From Turritopsis dohrnii (Eukaryota > Cnidaria > Hydrozoa > Anthoathecata > Oceaniidae): a stretch of DNA of 64,000 bases. How positions within the stretch are numbered: position 1 is the stretch's first letter; every line of letters starts with the position of its first letter. The stretch is from contig BQMF02000058.1 of assembly GCA_027922465.2 (NCBI GenBank), positions 1-64,000 on the forward strand, read 5' to 3'. Of the stretch, positions 1 through 12,512 are shown piece after piece. A program made the position numbers and the translations under genes. Below the pieces are notes generated by a model, which was given only the letters and a program-made list of their open reading frames with translations, searched no databases and was not told the origin of the DNA.

Positions 1-1240
1 GCTTCGAAACGTTACCAAAATACTCGGAGATATTAATTTGCGTGATTCCTACAACGTCGTTTGATATTGAGTCGATACCAAAAACTTCAATGGCTACGCC
101 CTTTTGCTGTTCGTCAATTAGGTTGATAATATATTTGTACGATTCAGTTATTGATGTGCTTCCTCCAATCTTCGTAATTTCCAGACGTACCTTTTTTCCC
201 ACTTAGATTTAGACGCTTGGCTGCTTCAAATGTAATTAAAGAGATAGTGCTGCCTCCATCTCATGAAACGCTCAGATTTCGAATTCCATGTTGTTTGCTG
301 TAGCATTTTACACTTTGAACTTGGAGGATTGTATTTACACTTGCTGACACTCCCTGATTATGGAACACGACTCCGGACGCATGCGCTTCGTGCAATAAAT
401 TGTGATGCGGCAACTCACATCCTTCATGTCGACACTTGAATCCTCTTTTACAGCTGTTGGCAGAATGACCCACTTCGAGGCACGTGAAACAAGCATTGTG
501 TTTTCTAACTAAATCAACTTTTTCTTGAGGGGATTTTCCTAGGAAGACTCTACAGCGCCAAATCGGGTGGTCACCATTGACTTGATGTATCCAGCATCGC
601 TGCTTGAGATGAGTGCGTTGTGCATTGACCGCTAAGTTGACATTCTCTCTTATGGCGTCGTTTGATCTGATGTTTGCATACTTGTATTCGATCCTTTCCC
701 GGAATTGTAGGAGCAACTTCAATAGCACCGGAAACTTATCTCGAGAGACTGACTCTCTCTTCTCGCCGGTTGCTATCGCAATCCATTCTCTTTGAAGGTC
801 GTTTGGCAATCTTTCCTCGATCATCGCTACAATGGTTGCGTTTTTTATTTCCTGCTCTCTCCCAAGGTCTCGCAACTCTCTATGAGCCCCCTCGACTGTG
901 TTAATAAGGCTCAGTATCCCTTATGTTTCGGAGTCATCGCATTGTGTTGTTGCTTTTATATCTGCCATTATAGCGTCAACATGCTTTCCTTCGTCTCCAT
1001 ATTTTCTATCAAGGCGCCTCCAAATATCTTCTAACACATCCAACGCTTCGACTTCTTCTCTGACGTTCTCTTCTAGGTAGGATTTCAGAACAAAGGCTGC
1101 TTGATCGTGTCTATATGCTGGTAGGATGAATTTAATAAAATCGCTTTTAAACTTTGGGTATTTTCTTAGATCACCCCTAAATGATTGAAATTTCAAGGGC
1201 TCCAATCTGACGCCTGATGAAGGGGGCGACTTCTATTTTC
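1..1240 (-). pseudogene. Bel/Pao LTR retrotransposon gag-protease remnant
   Basis: Read on the minus strand, about 1205-921 gives a DUF1759-like gag segment (LEPLKFQSFRGDLRKYPKF). After an in-frame TAA at 921-923, the same frame runs on to 261 through a cysteine/histidine knuckle block (CFTCLEVGHSANSCKRGF). A second in-frame stop (261-263) directly precedes an aspartic-protease-like motif, DGGSTISLIT. Past a frameshift in the A6/T6 run at 192-197 the protease-like frame continues to the window edge. Domain order (gag, knuckle, protease) and motif style fit Bel/Pao. The several stops and frameshifts show it is inactive, and pol lies outside the window. I see no intact copy here. Confidence 0.75.
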
Positions 1241-1615
1241 TCGTTTTGACAAAAACTTGCAACGTTCCCATAGTGTAACAAGTTGTCGTGACTCTCGGGC
1301 AATTTCTTCTTCTTCTCTCAAAATCAGAGTATATTCTCGGTGGGCGGTATCATACGCCTTCATACTGTATTCCATAGTATTCATCATTTCTTCTATTTCT
1401 GTTGTCTTTTCTTCTGTACAGTCGCTGAGATTTGCTTCTGCTAGAAGCGAAGAAAGCGTCTTCATGATGTCTGTTAATCTGGAATGTTCCGTGTTCCTTT
1501 GTGATGCGAGAATAGTTTCCTTTTCCCTGTTGCATTCATTTTCTTTGACCGCAATGTTTTCGACTTCTAGGTTTTTCACATACTGATCGGTTTTCTCTTC
1601 AAGGTCGCTATACAC
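1193..1615 (-). pseudogene. Coiled-coil N-terminal gag-like segment of the Bel/Pao relic
   Basis: A 140-codon minus-strand stretch rich in Glu, Lys, Arg and Gln, predicted by eye to be helical/coiled coil. It lies directly upstream of the DUF1759-like part but in another frame, so a frameshift near 1225-1240 probably separates two parts of one gag. It has no recognisable catalytic motif. It could be an unrelated ORF, but position and strand favour gag. Confidence 0.45.
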
Positions 1616-1964
1616 TTCATTCGGTTCAAAGATTCAGTATTCTTCGGTATCCTGATGTTCTATTGGTTATCCCGATATAAAATGGTCATGTTTCATTTGC
1701 AAATCGGTCATGGCTGATTTTAGATCCTAGAATCTGTTTTTAACCGTATCTTGTAATATTTCGTTTTCAAGAGATCTTCTCAAATTATTAGCGTGCCTTG
1801 TAAATGTTCTTTTTGCTCGCGTCCTGTCTTTTTTTTCTGTGTTCACTTTCGAGTGCAGCAGTACTGGGTACCTTGTTCCAATCGGAATCCACCATTTTCC
1901 CGCGATTCTCTCTTTATGTAGCTAATGGCAGGTATGAAGTACCTGGCAGATTTAGATAATTGAC

Positions 1965-2045
1965 GTTACGCAATGATATATAAGCGAAGCATTTTCAAGT
2001 GAGGCATTGGTAGCCATCTTTAATAGTGGCAAAACATTGAAAACG
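1965..2045 (-). repeat. Dispersed repeat block, possible LTR/promoter piece
   Basis: Read on the minus strand this block contains GGCTACCAATGCCTCACTT and CTTCGCTTATATATCATTG. The same two pieces recur in the same order on the plus strand near 20085-20175, where about 25 extra bases lie between them. The TATATA-containing half and the position upstream of the gag relic fit an LTR or leader fragment, which is an inference. Confidence 0.5.
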
Positions 2046-3100
2046 TAAGTGAATTTACACTGAAATCCTGCTCTGCGGATGGATGTATAAACTGTTTTGA
2101 TAAAAATAACAACATCCAATTCCATAAATTTGCCTTATATGATCGAGAATTGTATGCCAGATGAAGAGTAGCCCCTTCCATTTTCATTTTCGCGACAAAT
2201 TCATTAAAAAATAAGTTTCATCAGCAGCATCATCACCCATCACAGCAAACCCCAGTTAAGAAAAAACTTTGCCAAAAACAGAACAAAAAGGTAGTTACAG
2301 CAGAAGCTTAGGAGTAAGGACTCAGAAATTTCAAAGACAAAAAGTTACTTTCAGAAGACTCAGCCCCAGTTAACTGAAAATACTTTCTGAATTGAGTAGC
2401 CACCCTAAAGTACTGATAGGAAAGTACTATATTGATAAGATTCTGCCTTCAGTCGACTGTACCTTTAGCCCAAGGTAGTTTAAATTTACGAATTATGTTG
2501 TTTTCATTCCTGATGTGTGCCACAAGTTAAAGCTTGCAAGAAATGCACTTGCAGATATATATCACGGCTGTTTCAAATGGCGATTCTACGAAATTAAGCG
2601 TTTTTTACGGAGGCCTGGAACGAGTTATAAAAAATGTAAACAAATCGGGAGGGAAACCTTCAACTTTTTGAACGCAGATATATAAAGATTTTTGAATGGA
2701 AAATTCAAGATTAATTAATGAATAAGGTAGCACGTGCCCCTAGAGAATATCAATTTCAAAAACTGAAAGTACTTTGGATTAAATTAAAGGTAGTTTAAAC
2801 TCCCTAAAGAGGCCTTCCGTTTATGACGGTTCAAAACTGAGGTGCAAAACCATGCGTTATATAGAGTTTTTTGAGTTGTCAAACATTTATTTTTGGGCTC
2901 TCAAAAGGTTCAGAAATTGGCAGTAAAAGTTTAGTTACCTAGCCATTTTTTATCGCAAAGTTATCGAGGATAAAACTTCAGCAATTTTTCGTTGACATAA
3001 TGAGTACATTTTCAATTCTCAAGAATGCTATGAAGAAACTTTGTTGAATTTGTGGACGTACAATAACTGGAAAATAGTTTATTACATTTGCGACAACATC
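2046..3100. other. Anonymous AT-rich stretch
   Basis: No ORF with domain features, no clear inverted repeat and no RNA gene was seen. A short motif near 2555-2600 (TATATCACGGCTGTTTC) recurs inverted near 12275-12295, so part of it may be old repeat. Confidence 0.5.
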
Positions 3101-3163
3101 TATTATTATTATTATATTATACAAATTTCTGGAAGTAGGCACATGGTGCCTTTAACACCAGGC

Positions 3164-6100
3164 TCAATCTTTGACGACTTGTCGAAATCGAGTTTGTCGG
3201 GAGGCTGTTGTTTCGACGAGATTCAGATTGATATCGAACATGATACCAGCACTTTTCCATAATTTGTCGAGTCGACTTTTGAACGTATTGAGTGATGGTG
3301 CTTGCACAACGTCTAGTGGCAGGTTATTCCATTGTTCCGCAACTCGATTTTGAAATGAATATTTTTTAACGTCTTTAAGACACTTTTGTCGGGTAATCGT
3401 GAATTCGTGACGACGTAAATTGTGTTTTTGACTATCCTGAGATCGAAAGCGAAGAAAATTTCCAATAGCTTCTTTGTCATAAAGGTCATGGGTGATCTTA
3501 TACATCTCGATCATGTCGCCCCTATATCGACGATACTGCAGAGATGGAAGGTTCATGATCTCCAATCTTTCCTTGTAGCTAAGGTTTTTCATTCCAGGTA
3601 TCAATTTTGTTGCGCGACGTTGTACATCTTTGAGATGAGAGATCTGTCGTTGCAGGTGAGGGTTCCACACGGGAGCACCATATTCGAGGTGGGGGCGTAC
3701 AATACTTGTGAACAGTAGCTTGAAACAATCCTTATCTAGGTAGACAAACGTTCGCCGTACCATACCAACAAGAGCATTAGCTTTTTTTACCTTTTCGTTA
3801 ATGTGTTTTTCAAATGAAAGATGCTCATCGAAATTTATGCCTAGGTCATTCACATCTGATTTTTGCATGAGGACAGTGCCATCCATTACATACTGTGTTG
3901 CGCCAGGATACCTCAACTTTGACTTTATTTTCATGTGCTCACATTTTTCCGGATGGAATTTCAATAAGAAGGTATCTGTCCAAAGCAGTAATTTGTTTAG
4001 ATCGCTTTGTAGGTTAGCAGAATCAGCCGTGGTTTCAATTTCTCTGAATATTTTCAAGTCATCGGCATACAGAAAAAGTTCTGACTCATCAACAGTTTCA
4101 GCTATAGTGTTTATGAAGATAACAAAAAGCAATGGACCTAGGACCGATCCTTGGGGCACTCCTGACGTTACGGGAAATACATCGGATTTGTTTTGATTTA
4201 CACAGACTTGTTGATATCGATCGGACAGAAGATCTCTTATCCAAGAGAGAACTGCACCTTGTAGTCCGTAGTGACGCAAGACTTCAATTAGTCGACAATG
4301 GGGAACAGTATCAAACGCTTTTTTAAAATCACAATATATGATATCAATCACTCCTCCATTTTCAAGAATTTCTGTCCATTTATCTATAATTTGGAGCAGT
4401 TGTAGAGCAGTTGATCTTCCACCAAGAAAACCGAATTGGCGATTTGACAAAAGTTTATTGGCTTTGAGATATGATAGCAAAGAATTACGCATTATCGATT
4501 CGAAAATTTTTGATGCAATGCTTGTCAGTCTAATTGGTCTGTAATTTCCAGCAGAATTTTTGTCACCTTTTTTCTTATAGATGGCTGTGATGTTAGCTCT
4601 CTTCCAAGCAGATGGGACTTTCCCCATGGTGTAAGATTGTTCGAATATGATGTGAAGTGGTTCAGCAATCACGGTCGCTAGTTCTTTTAATACACGTGGA
4701 TGTAGGCCGTCCGGACCAGGACTTTTGCTGGGAATCAATTTCTCTAATTTTTTCAAAACCATTCCTTGCGTCATCTCCAGTTAAAAGTCACTTTCAATTA
4801 TTGGTTTCTTCAGGCCGTCAAGTGCAACAGGTACCGTTGGTTCATCTATATAGACGCTGGAAAAGAATGCACACAGAACATTTGCTTTCTCTTGGTCAGT
4901 TTCTGCCATTTTTTCGGAATTTTCATTCATAAGTAGGTCTGGAATTGACGATTTAATCTTAGTTTTTGCATTCACATATGCCCAAAAGGCTTTACTGTTT
5001 GTCTTTGTAGATCTAGAAATTTCTTTCTCATAATCTCTTTTCGCTTTGCGTGTCAACTTACGTACTTGATTTCTACATTTACAGTAAGCGAGATACACGT
5101 CCGCATCCTTGCTATCAATAAACCTTTTCCATAGCCGGTATTTCTTTTTCTTTTTAGCCATCGTCTTTTTATTGAGGGGATACCTGAACACTCTTTTCCC
5201 AGTCTTTACTGTTTTTGTTGGTATACATATTACTTCGGCTTCCTTATACGTTGCCTCAAATTTGTTCCATAGCTTGTCAATATCATCTCCGCAGTCTTTA
5301 AAATGTTCTGTCCAATTAATGTCAAGAAGTTTTTTCATTCTTTCAAAGTCGGCTTTGTTAAAATCACAAACAACTTTAGATGGAAGCTTTTCAGGTTGAT
5401 GTTGGTAGTTCAATTTAAGCAGTTCGTGATCGGATTTGCCAAGAGGTGAAGCGTATTTGATTTCTTTCACATATTGATCACCAGTCGTAAATACAAGGTC
5501 TAATAGTGAAGGGTCGTCCGATCCTCGTCCTCTTGTTGGTTGATTCACATGTTGTGTCAGAAAACTATCTTTAACTGCATCAATAAAGTCATGGTCTTGG
5601 CTGCTGGTAGATGTTAGTGTCTCCCAATTAATATCCCTTCGATTAAAGTCACCGACAACAACTATGTGGTCGTATTTTTTCATACCAGGAATTGCTCGAA
5701 AAAACTGGTTAATCTGGTCGTTTTCTTCAGTGCTACTATATGGGCTACGGTACACAACAGCAAGCAGCATGATTTCGTTGTTTTGAAGACGAATTTCTGT
5801 CAGTAGCAATTCTTTCGGTCTTTGCTGTTTTATCAGAATGGATGATTTCTCTATTTTCTTGTACGATATCGATTTCCTGACGTAAAGTGCAATCCCTCTT
5901 GTCATATCTTGATTATTCAGATGTTCAAATTCCACAGAGTAAGTATTCAAAATGTAGTCAACTTCCGTCAGCTGGCGTTTTTAGTTCTTCGGTTTTAGTT
6001 CTGTTATTGCAACAATATCTGGTGGTGTATCGGATTCTATTTCCATCTTTAATTCTTCCAATTTATCTTGTGTTAGTGTATCAGCGTTTGTGTACCAAAT

Positions 6101-6259
6101 GTGCATAAATAAATTGTTTATTGTAGACTTTACTTTCTTTGCTGCATTATTTATTCCGTTATTTTCTTCTGTTTGACTTATTGCGCGGCTACTACCGGCG
6201 CTTTCTTCAGTAACTTTATCAATCTTAGGCCGTTTTTTGGATTGCCTCTGACTTTCCAA
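3164..6259 (-). pseudogene. LINE ORF2: AP endonuclease plus reverse transcriptase
   Basis: The N-terminal half is an APE-type endonuclease (NADTLTQDKLEELK, VVVGDFNRRDINW, LGKSDHELL). The C-terminal half is a reverse transcriptase with SPGPDGLHPRVLKEL, NYRPIRLTS, DFKKAFDTVPH, GVPQGSVLGPLLF and the catalytic FLYADDLK, followed by a CR1-like C-terminus (HLEYGAPVW, WNNLPLDVV). In-frame stops at 5981-5983 and 4781-4783 make it inactive, but there is no frameshift. The first ATG in frame is at about 6106; the frame itself is open from 6259. Enzyme for target-primed reverse transcription. Confidence 0.9.
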
Positions 6260-7422
6260 ACGTGAGAAGAATCGGATGGCTCATCGTTGTTTTTTAATTT
6301 AGCTTTATCAGACCATCTTCGTATCATGTCTCTTTCTGCTATTGTATAATCTTCAGTAACGCTTATACTTCTGTATGCTTCATTACCCTTTAAGCTCGTC
6401 AGATTATCCAATACTTTTTGTTTGTCCTCAGAACTCTGCATAACGACTTTGATCGGCCTCACTTTTCCATTTACTTTTTGTCCAAGGCGTGCAACTGACT
6501 TGAATTGAACAGCAACACGGACCGTATCAATAAACTCATTGAAAAATGCCCTGTCAAGTTCTCTTGTCTTTTTTTCGTCAAGGTCAAAGTTTTCTTGTAC
6601 CCCATGGATAATTAAATTATTTGCGCGCAGCTTTTTCTGTCGTTCCTCTTCTAGCCCTTCGTTTTTTGCTTCTGTTATTAGTGCCTGAATAGTTGTATTG
6701 GTAGCTGCTGGAATATTTGTGGGATATGCAGTGGCACATCCAACAACATCAGCATAAGTAGACTTTTATTCTACGGCCATGTCGAATTTTTCTTCCAGAT
6801 TGCGAATGTTTTCCTGAACTTTACGTAGCAAAGTTGATTCGAACTCTTCGAACTTTCTTTCAAGAGTATGCAATATGCCGTTACTTTCAACAGAACTAGC
6901 TTCTCGGATCATCTTCTTTCTTAGGGATTCAATTTCACTCACCATGTTAGCTTCTTTCTTTTCATGTTCCGTGATCTGCTGTTCGCTTTTCTTGATTTCA
7001 TTCTTCAGCTTTGCTATTGCTTCTTTATGTGTTTTAAGGACGCTGACTTCCTCTTTCATGATGTTGCAGTATTCATTCTGTTTATCTCGTAAAGCTTTGT
7101 TGATTGTTTTGGTTTTACTGTTTTCCAACGAAATATCCTTCAGTGCTTGCGTAAGTTCTTCAACTTCAAAGGACTGATCGGGGTCATAGTCCTCCATCTC
7201 TTTGAGGAAATTCGGACGAATATTGACACAGTTCGCACCACACGTGTACTTGCGGCCCTTCTTGGTTATAAAGATTTCCAATTGATACAGTGGCAATCTG
7301 GTACACCTATAATGTACAGTTCGCTTGCATTCGCCACATGTCAGGTGATTTTCGTCTTCATTATTTGTACATTCAATTTGTGTACATTTTTTTAAGTCTT
7401 TGTTGCTGTTGTTGTTTTCCAT
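6178..7422 (-). pseudogene. LINE ORF1: PHD-like zinc finger, coiled coil, RRM-like C-terminus
   Basis: The N-terminal part has a C4-H-C3-style zinc finger (CTQIEC, CGECKRTVHYRC, CGANC) like the PHD finger of CR1-group ORF1 proteins. A Glu/Lys-rich coiled coil of about 110 residues follows. The C-terminal part (VRPIKVVMQ and ERDMIRRWSDKAKLKN) resembles the nucleic-acid-binding end of CR1/jockey ORF1. One TAA at 6766-6768 splits it; both halves are in the same frame. The ATG at 7422 is used because the longer frame begins at a TTG. Its role is RNA binding and assembly of the retrotransposition particle. Confidence 0.75.
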
Positions 7423-7639
7423 TTTCGCAGTTTTCCAAAACTGCAAAAATCGAAGACTTCTGCGGTTGTTTCAGTTTTCTAGGACGTCAATTTTTTCACA
7501 GGTTGTATAGTTTAACTATCTTCGTGTAGCTGCACAGCTTATTGTCGATTAAAAGTGTTTTTGGTTAGAATTTTGCGAGTTTTTAGGGTATTATAGCTGG
7601 ATTTGTGCTCAGGAGCAGATTTTGTGTCCGCACAGTATT

Positions 7640-9720
7640 TTTATTATATTATATTATAATACAAATTTCTGGAAGTAGGCACATGGTGCCTTTAACACCA
7701 GGTTCAATCTTTGACGACTTGTCGAAATCGAGTTTGTCGGGAGGCTGTTGTTTCGACGAGATTCAGATTGATATCGAACATGATACCAGCACTTTTCCAT
7801 AATTTGTCGAGTCGACTTTTGAACGTATTGAGTGATGGTGCTTGCACAACGTCTAGTGGCAGGTTATTCCATTGTTCCGCAACTCGATTTTGAAATGAAT
7901 ATTTTTTAACGTCTTTAAGACACTTTTGTCGGGTAATCGTGAATTCGTGACGACGTAAATTGTGTTTTTGACTATCCTGAGATCGAAAGCGAAGAAAATT
8001 TCCAATAGCTTCCTTGTCATAAAGGTCATGGGTGATCTTATACATCTCGATCATGTCGCCCCTATATCGACGATACTGGAGAGATGGAAGGTTCATGATC
8101 TCCAATCTTTCCTTGTAGCTAAGGTTTTTCATTCCAGGTATCAATTTTGTTGCGCGACGTTGTACATCTTCGAGATGAGAGATCTGTCGTTGCAGGTGAG
8201 GGTTCCACACGGGAGCACCATATTCGAGGTGGGGGCGTACAATACTTGTGAACAGCAGCTTGAAACAATCCTTATCTAGGTAGACAAACGTTCGCCGTAA
8301 CATACCAACAAGAGCATTAGCTTTTTTCACCTTTTCGTTAATGTGTTTTTCAAATGAAAGATGCTCATCGAAATTTATGCCTAGGTCATTCACATCTGAT
8401 TTTTGCATGAGGACAGTGCCATATCCATTACATACTGTATTGCACCAGGATACTTCAACTTTGACTTTATTTTCATGTGCTCACATTTTTCCGGATGGAA
8501 TTTCAATAAGAAGGTATCTGTCCAAAGCAGTAATTTGTTTAAATCGCTTTGTAGGTTAGCAGCATCAGCCATGGTTTCAATTTCTCTGAATATTTTCAAG
8601 TCATCGGCATACAGAAAAAGTTCTGACTCATCAACAGTTTCAGCTAGAGTGTTTATGAAGATAACAAAAAGCAATGGACCTAGGACCGATCCTTGGGGCA
8701 CTCCTGACGTTACGGGAAATACATCGGATTTGTTTTGATTTACACAGACTTGTTGATATCGATCGGACAGAAAATCTCTGATCCAAGAGAGAACTGCACC
8801 TTGTAGTCCGTAGTGACGCAAGACTTCAATTAGTCGACAATGGGGAACAGTATCAAACGCTTTTTTAAAATCACAATATATGATATCAATCACACCTCCA
8901 TTTTCAAGAATTTCTGTCCATTTATCTATAATTTGGAGCAGTTGCAGAGTAGTTGATCTTCCACCAAGAAAACCGAATTGGCGATTTGACAAAAGTTTAT
9001 TGGCTTTGAGATATGATAGCAAAGAATTACGCATTATCGATTCGAAAATTTTTGATGCAATGCTAGTCAGTCTAATTGGTCTGTAATTTCCAGCAGAATT
9101 TTTGTCACCTTTTAGATGGCTGTGATGTTTGCTCTCTTCCAAGCAGATGGGACTTTCCCCATGGTGTAAGATTGTTCGAATATGATGTGAAGTGGTTCAG
9201 CAATCACGGTCGCTAGTTCTTTTAATACACGTGGATGTAGGCCGTCCGGACCAGGACTTTTGCTGGGATTCAATTTCTCTAATTTTTTCAAAATCATTTC
9301 TTGCGTCATCTCCAGTTGAAAGTCACTTTCAATTATTGGTTTCTTCAGGCCGTCAAGTGCAACAGGTACTGTTGGTTCATCTATATAGACGCTGGAAAAG
9401 AATGCACACAGAACATTTGCTTTCTCTTGGTCAGTTTCTGCCACTTTTTCGGAATTTTCATTCATAAGTAGGTCTGGAATTGACGATTTAATCTTAGTTT
9501 TTGCATTCACATATGCCCAAAAGGCTTTACTGTTTGTCTTTGTAGATCTAGAAATTTCTTTCTCATAATCTCTTTTCGCTTTGCGTGTCAACTTACGTAC
9601 TTGATTTCTACATTTACAGTAAGCGAGATACACGTCCGCATCCTTGCTATCAATAAACCTTTTCCATAGCCGGTATTTCTTTTTCTTTTTAGGTATCGTC
9701 TTTTTATTTATTTTAGACGT
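7640..9720 (-). mobile_element. 5'-truncated second copy of the same CR1-like LINE
   Basis: It is nearly identical to 3103-5190 of copy 1 on the same strand. It starts just upstream of a sequence matching ORF2 residues AKKKKKYRLWKRF, so the endonuclease is lost. Two length changes break the RT frame: a deletion near 9112 removes about 10 bases present in copy 1, and a 2-bp insertion lies near 8421-8424. Its 3' tail (7640-7665) directly abuts the 5' end of copy 1, giving a head-to-tail pair. Its truncated end borders an A41 run on the plus strand. Confidence 0.85.

Positions 9721-9721
<1 letters not shown>

Positions 9722-9762
<41 letters not shown>
9722..9762 (+). repeat. A41 homopolymer run
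   Basis: 41 consecutive A bases lie exactly at the 5'-truncated end of LINE copy 2. It could be the tail of another retrotransposed sequence or an expanded run; its length may be uncertain in the assembly. Confidence 0.9.
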
Positions 9763-9764
<2 letters not shown>

Positions 9765-11280
9765 TTGAATAATATATTTTTAAAAGCTCAACTTTAATGA
9801 AGATTTATCCAACATTCATCCTACAATGTACAGTAGAAATTGTAGTTACATTGGACTGTGTACACTAACACTGATTGCCCTACATGTTGAAGAACAGAAC
9901 AGAATAGAATATTTATATAATTTGTCACAAAAGAATTTAATACAAAGTATATAATAAGACGAAATAAAGACTGGAGACCACCCCAGTAGATAAATCTAAA
10001 CAAAGCAGGTGACCACCAAATAAGAAGGCAAAAAAATATAGCTGCAAATAAATATATACAACAGAAAATGGAAAGATAAATTAAATGGTAGTAAACAAAA
10101 ATTAAAAATTAAAAAAAGTAAAAAACCTATCCAGAGAAACTTATCCAAGAGTGAGAAGCTAGTTGCATGTTTAGGTAGTGTCTTAGAAAGAAATCAGTGA
10201 CCAGTTTTAAACACCACTCAGTATGCCAAGGAAAGATAAATAGCATTTCGATAAAATGCATGTGTTACATTCACATCAGGTGTTTTTTCGAAATTGTTCA
10301 ACATGCTTGAACCATTTTACAATGAATTAGACATCGATCCAGCTTGCACAGGAAATTTCCTATTTTGACACTTGTTATGGCAATTTTATCGAACTATTGA
10401 AACGTAAACAACAGGTTAACATTGATATTCAAGAGTTGGAAGATCATCTTGAAATACTTCAACAAGAGGTTACACAAGTTGTAGCAGATAATGACAACAA
10501 ACAATGAATCATCAGCCAGCAATTACCCATCTAGAGAAATAAATATATAAAAGATAAAATATGATAAAAAGAATCTCCTGACCTTAACATAGACATGCTA
10601 GAAAACATTGGCGTGTGTACTTCATCACTTGGTATGACTTAAAATAAATCAGTGTTAAGCATATCACCACTTCAGGTAGATTTGTCTTAGAATTCGTACT
10701 TAGTCATAACACAGAAACATTTTCTTAATTAAGTTCAAAAATTTTTCAGGGAGAGAATACTAAAGTTTTATGCAGCAGTATTCCTAATGTTGTCAAACAG
10801 CATACCAACAACATCCAATTGCATAACAAATCAGAGCATGAAGTTATTTGAAACACTCTTCTTGAAATTTAGCAGATGTCATAACATTTTTAACTCAGCA
10901 GGGCACTGTCAGTTGAAAAAATTGATTCACTGGGTGGGTACTATTTTTGACCGTGTTCGAATAAATAATTATATAACATTGTGCAAGTTTCAAATTTTTT
11001 GTAGAAATATTGATATCAGAATTTTTGGATTTTCTCCATAAAAACTGCCCTGATATAAACATCAGTCCAAAAATTCACATATGGAACATTTCTTAAGAAA
11101 ATGGAACATCAGCTTTCTATAGAGAGCAGGGTGAAGAGAGCATTCATTCAAACAAATGAAACATTGATACAGTCACATCAAAAATCCTGTCAGACATAAG
11201 GCATCTCATGAATCAGCACTTCCTCTCTCTACTCTATCTACGTACCCTCCCGAAGCTCCACAAATCAAACCGACAGTAAA
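9763..11280. other. AT-rich stretch with no recognised gene
   Basis: Only short ORFs without domains. No inverted repeats or RNA genes were recognised. Confidence 0.5.
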
Positions 11281-11496
11281 ATGAAGAAAGTTATCAGCAT
11301 CAAATTTATATGTGCTGTGCTGTATGTATTGTTATTAAAGGAAATTACCTGTGTATCAAATTGTTATCCTGAAATATGTGCTCCACACTTAAAATATTTC
11401 CCCACTTCAGGATCTATTTGCCAAACAAAAAAAAATGGCTACAGTCACAGATGTTTATATAGTGTTGATACATCTATTAACAACTCCATTACGTAA
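11281..11496 (+). CDS. Possible small secreted cysteine-containing peptide (71 aa)
   Basis: The ORF begins MKKVISIKFICAVLYVLLL, a good signal-peptide shape (basic start, long hydrophobic core). Five cysteines follow (CVSNCYPEIC, then one in GSIC and one in HRC). It ends in a normal TAA. No family is recognised, and a short ORF with a chance hydrophobic start is a real alternative. There is no supporting intron or neighbouring gene. Confidence 0.3.
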   Translation: MKKVISIKFICAVLYVLLLKEITCVSNCYPEICAPHLKYFPTSGSICQTKKNGYSHRCLYSVDTSINNSIT

Positions 11497-11936
11497 TATT
11501 TGATGCCTAAAAAACTCCAGGTCATACTTATTTCGTACAAAGTCCATCTCCAAGGGGGTTGCTATGGAGAACCATAACAAAACTTTATAAGCTTTTCAAG
11601 TAAAATTCTCTAATAATCCAGGGAAACTTCTGTGATTATTATGTATGCCAAAGATTAGAAACGACGAAATACACTTTTTTATATCCAGAGAGTCTTTAAT
11701 TAAAGAGAACTTCGTTCAGATATTCTAATGGACTAGATCATGATTTCTGCGTGCACCATGTTTATGGCGACTGTAGTGTTATTATATGTAGTTTAGGATG
11801 GGCGAGGCAGTCGCTCTCTTGTACGTAGGTCCTTGTAGAGTGTGGACGTGTTTATGAAGAGAAACTAAACTAGAAACTGTGGTCCTGATGGCAGAACGGA
11901 TTACGTCCCGGAATTGATCTCCAAGACCTTAAGCAT
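11497..11936. other. Intergenic stretch
   Basis: No gene, RNA or repeat recognised. Confidence 0.5.
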
Positions 11937-12210
11937 AAAGGCCGATTTCCATTCAACGCTTATGCCCGCGCGGACGTAGAATTTTCCGAGCGGCCAAACA
12001 GCTGCAAATGGAAATCAAAAGACACGATTGGCTGAAATTATCAGCGGACATCGGCGGGCTTAAAAAAAAGTTAAAATTTTTTAACTTTATTTTTGCTCGC
12101 TGAGCGGACATAACTACGCTTATGAATTAGCCAATACGCATGCGTTCTAAGTCACTGAGCGTGGATTACCTACGTCCGCGCGGATATTTTCTTGAATGGA
12201 AATTGGCCTT
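11937..12210. mobile_element. MITE, about 274 bp, imperfect TIRs near 43 bp
   Basis: The left end AAAGGCCGATTTCCATTCAA and, further in, CCGCGCGGACGTAG recur as reverse complements at the right end (CCGCGCGGA, then TTGAATGGAAATTGGCCTT). AAGC occurs at or very near both flanks, but an exact target duplication could not be fixed. No coding capacity. Confidence 0.65.
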
Positions 12211-12512
12211 AAGCTATAACAGCGACTACGTGAAAATAATACGCGCTCCGCTTTATCTTAATTTCGCGTACGAAACAGCCGTGATATAAAAGGAATTGTT
12301 AGACTGGGGTATTAAAATACCGTAAATGACCGATTAAGCGCCCAGGGCGCTTAATTTATTTATAAACTTTTAGGGTGGGCGCTTATTCGAACTGGGCGCT
12401 TATTTGGGTAATGGGCGCTTATTACATATTTTTTATAGTTATGACAATATCATTATTTTTGATGTTTTTCTTTTCGAAGGTAATAAGAGAACTACTACAA
12501 TAACATAAAAAG

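Larger units (their letters stand above)
3103..7635 (-). mobile_element. Nearly full-length CR1-like non-LTR retrotransposon (copy 1)
   Basis: Minus-strand LINE with ORF1 (7422-6178), a slightly overlapping ORF2 (about 6259-3164), a very short 3' UTR and an ATT/ATA-rich 3' tail at about 3103-3125. Both ORFs keep a single frame and are damaged only by in-frame stops: one TAA in ORF1 (6766-6768) and two in ORF2 (5981-5983 and 4781-4783). The second copy reads Gln at the 4781 position, so that stop is a C-to-T-type change. The 5' end, placed just before the tail of copy 2, is approximate. Confidence 0.85.
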
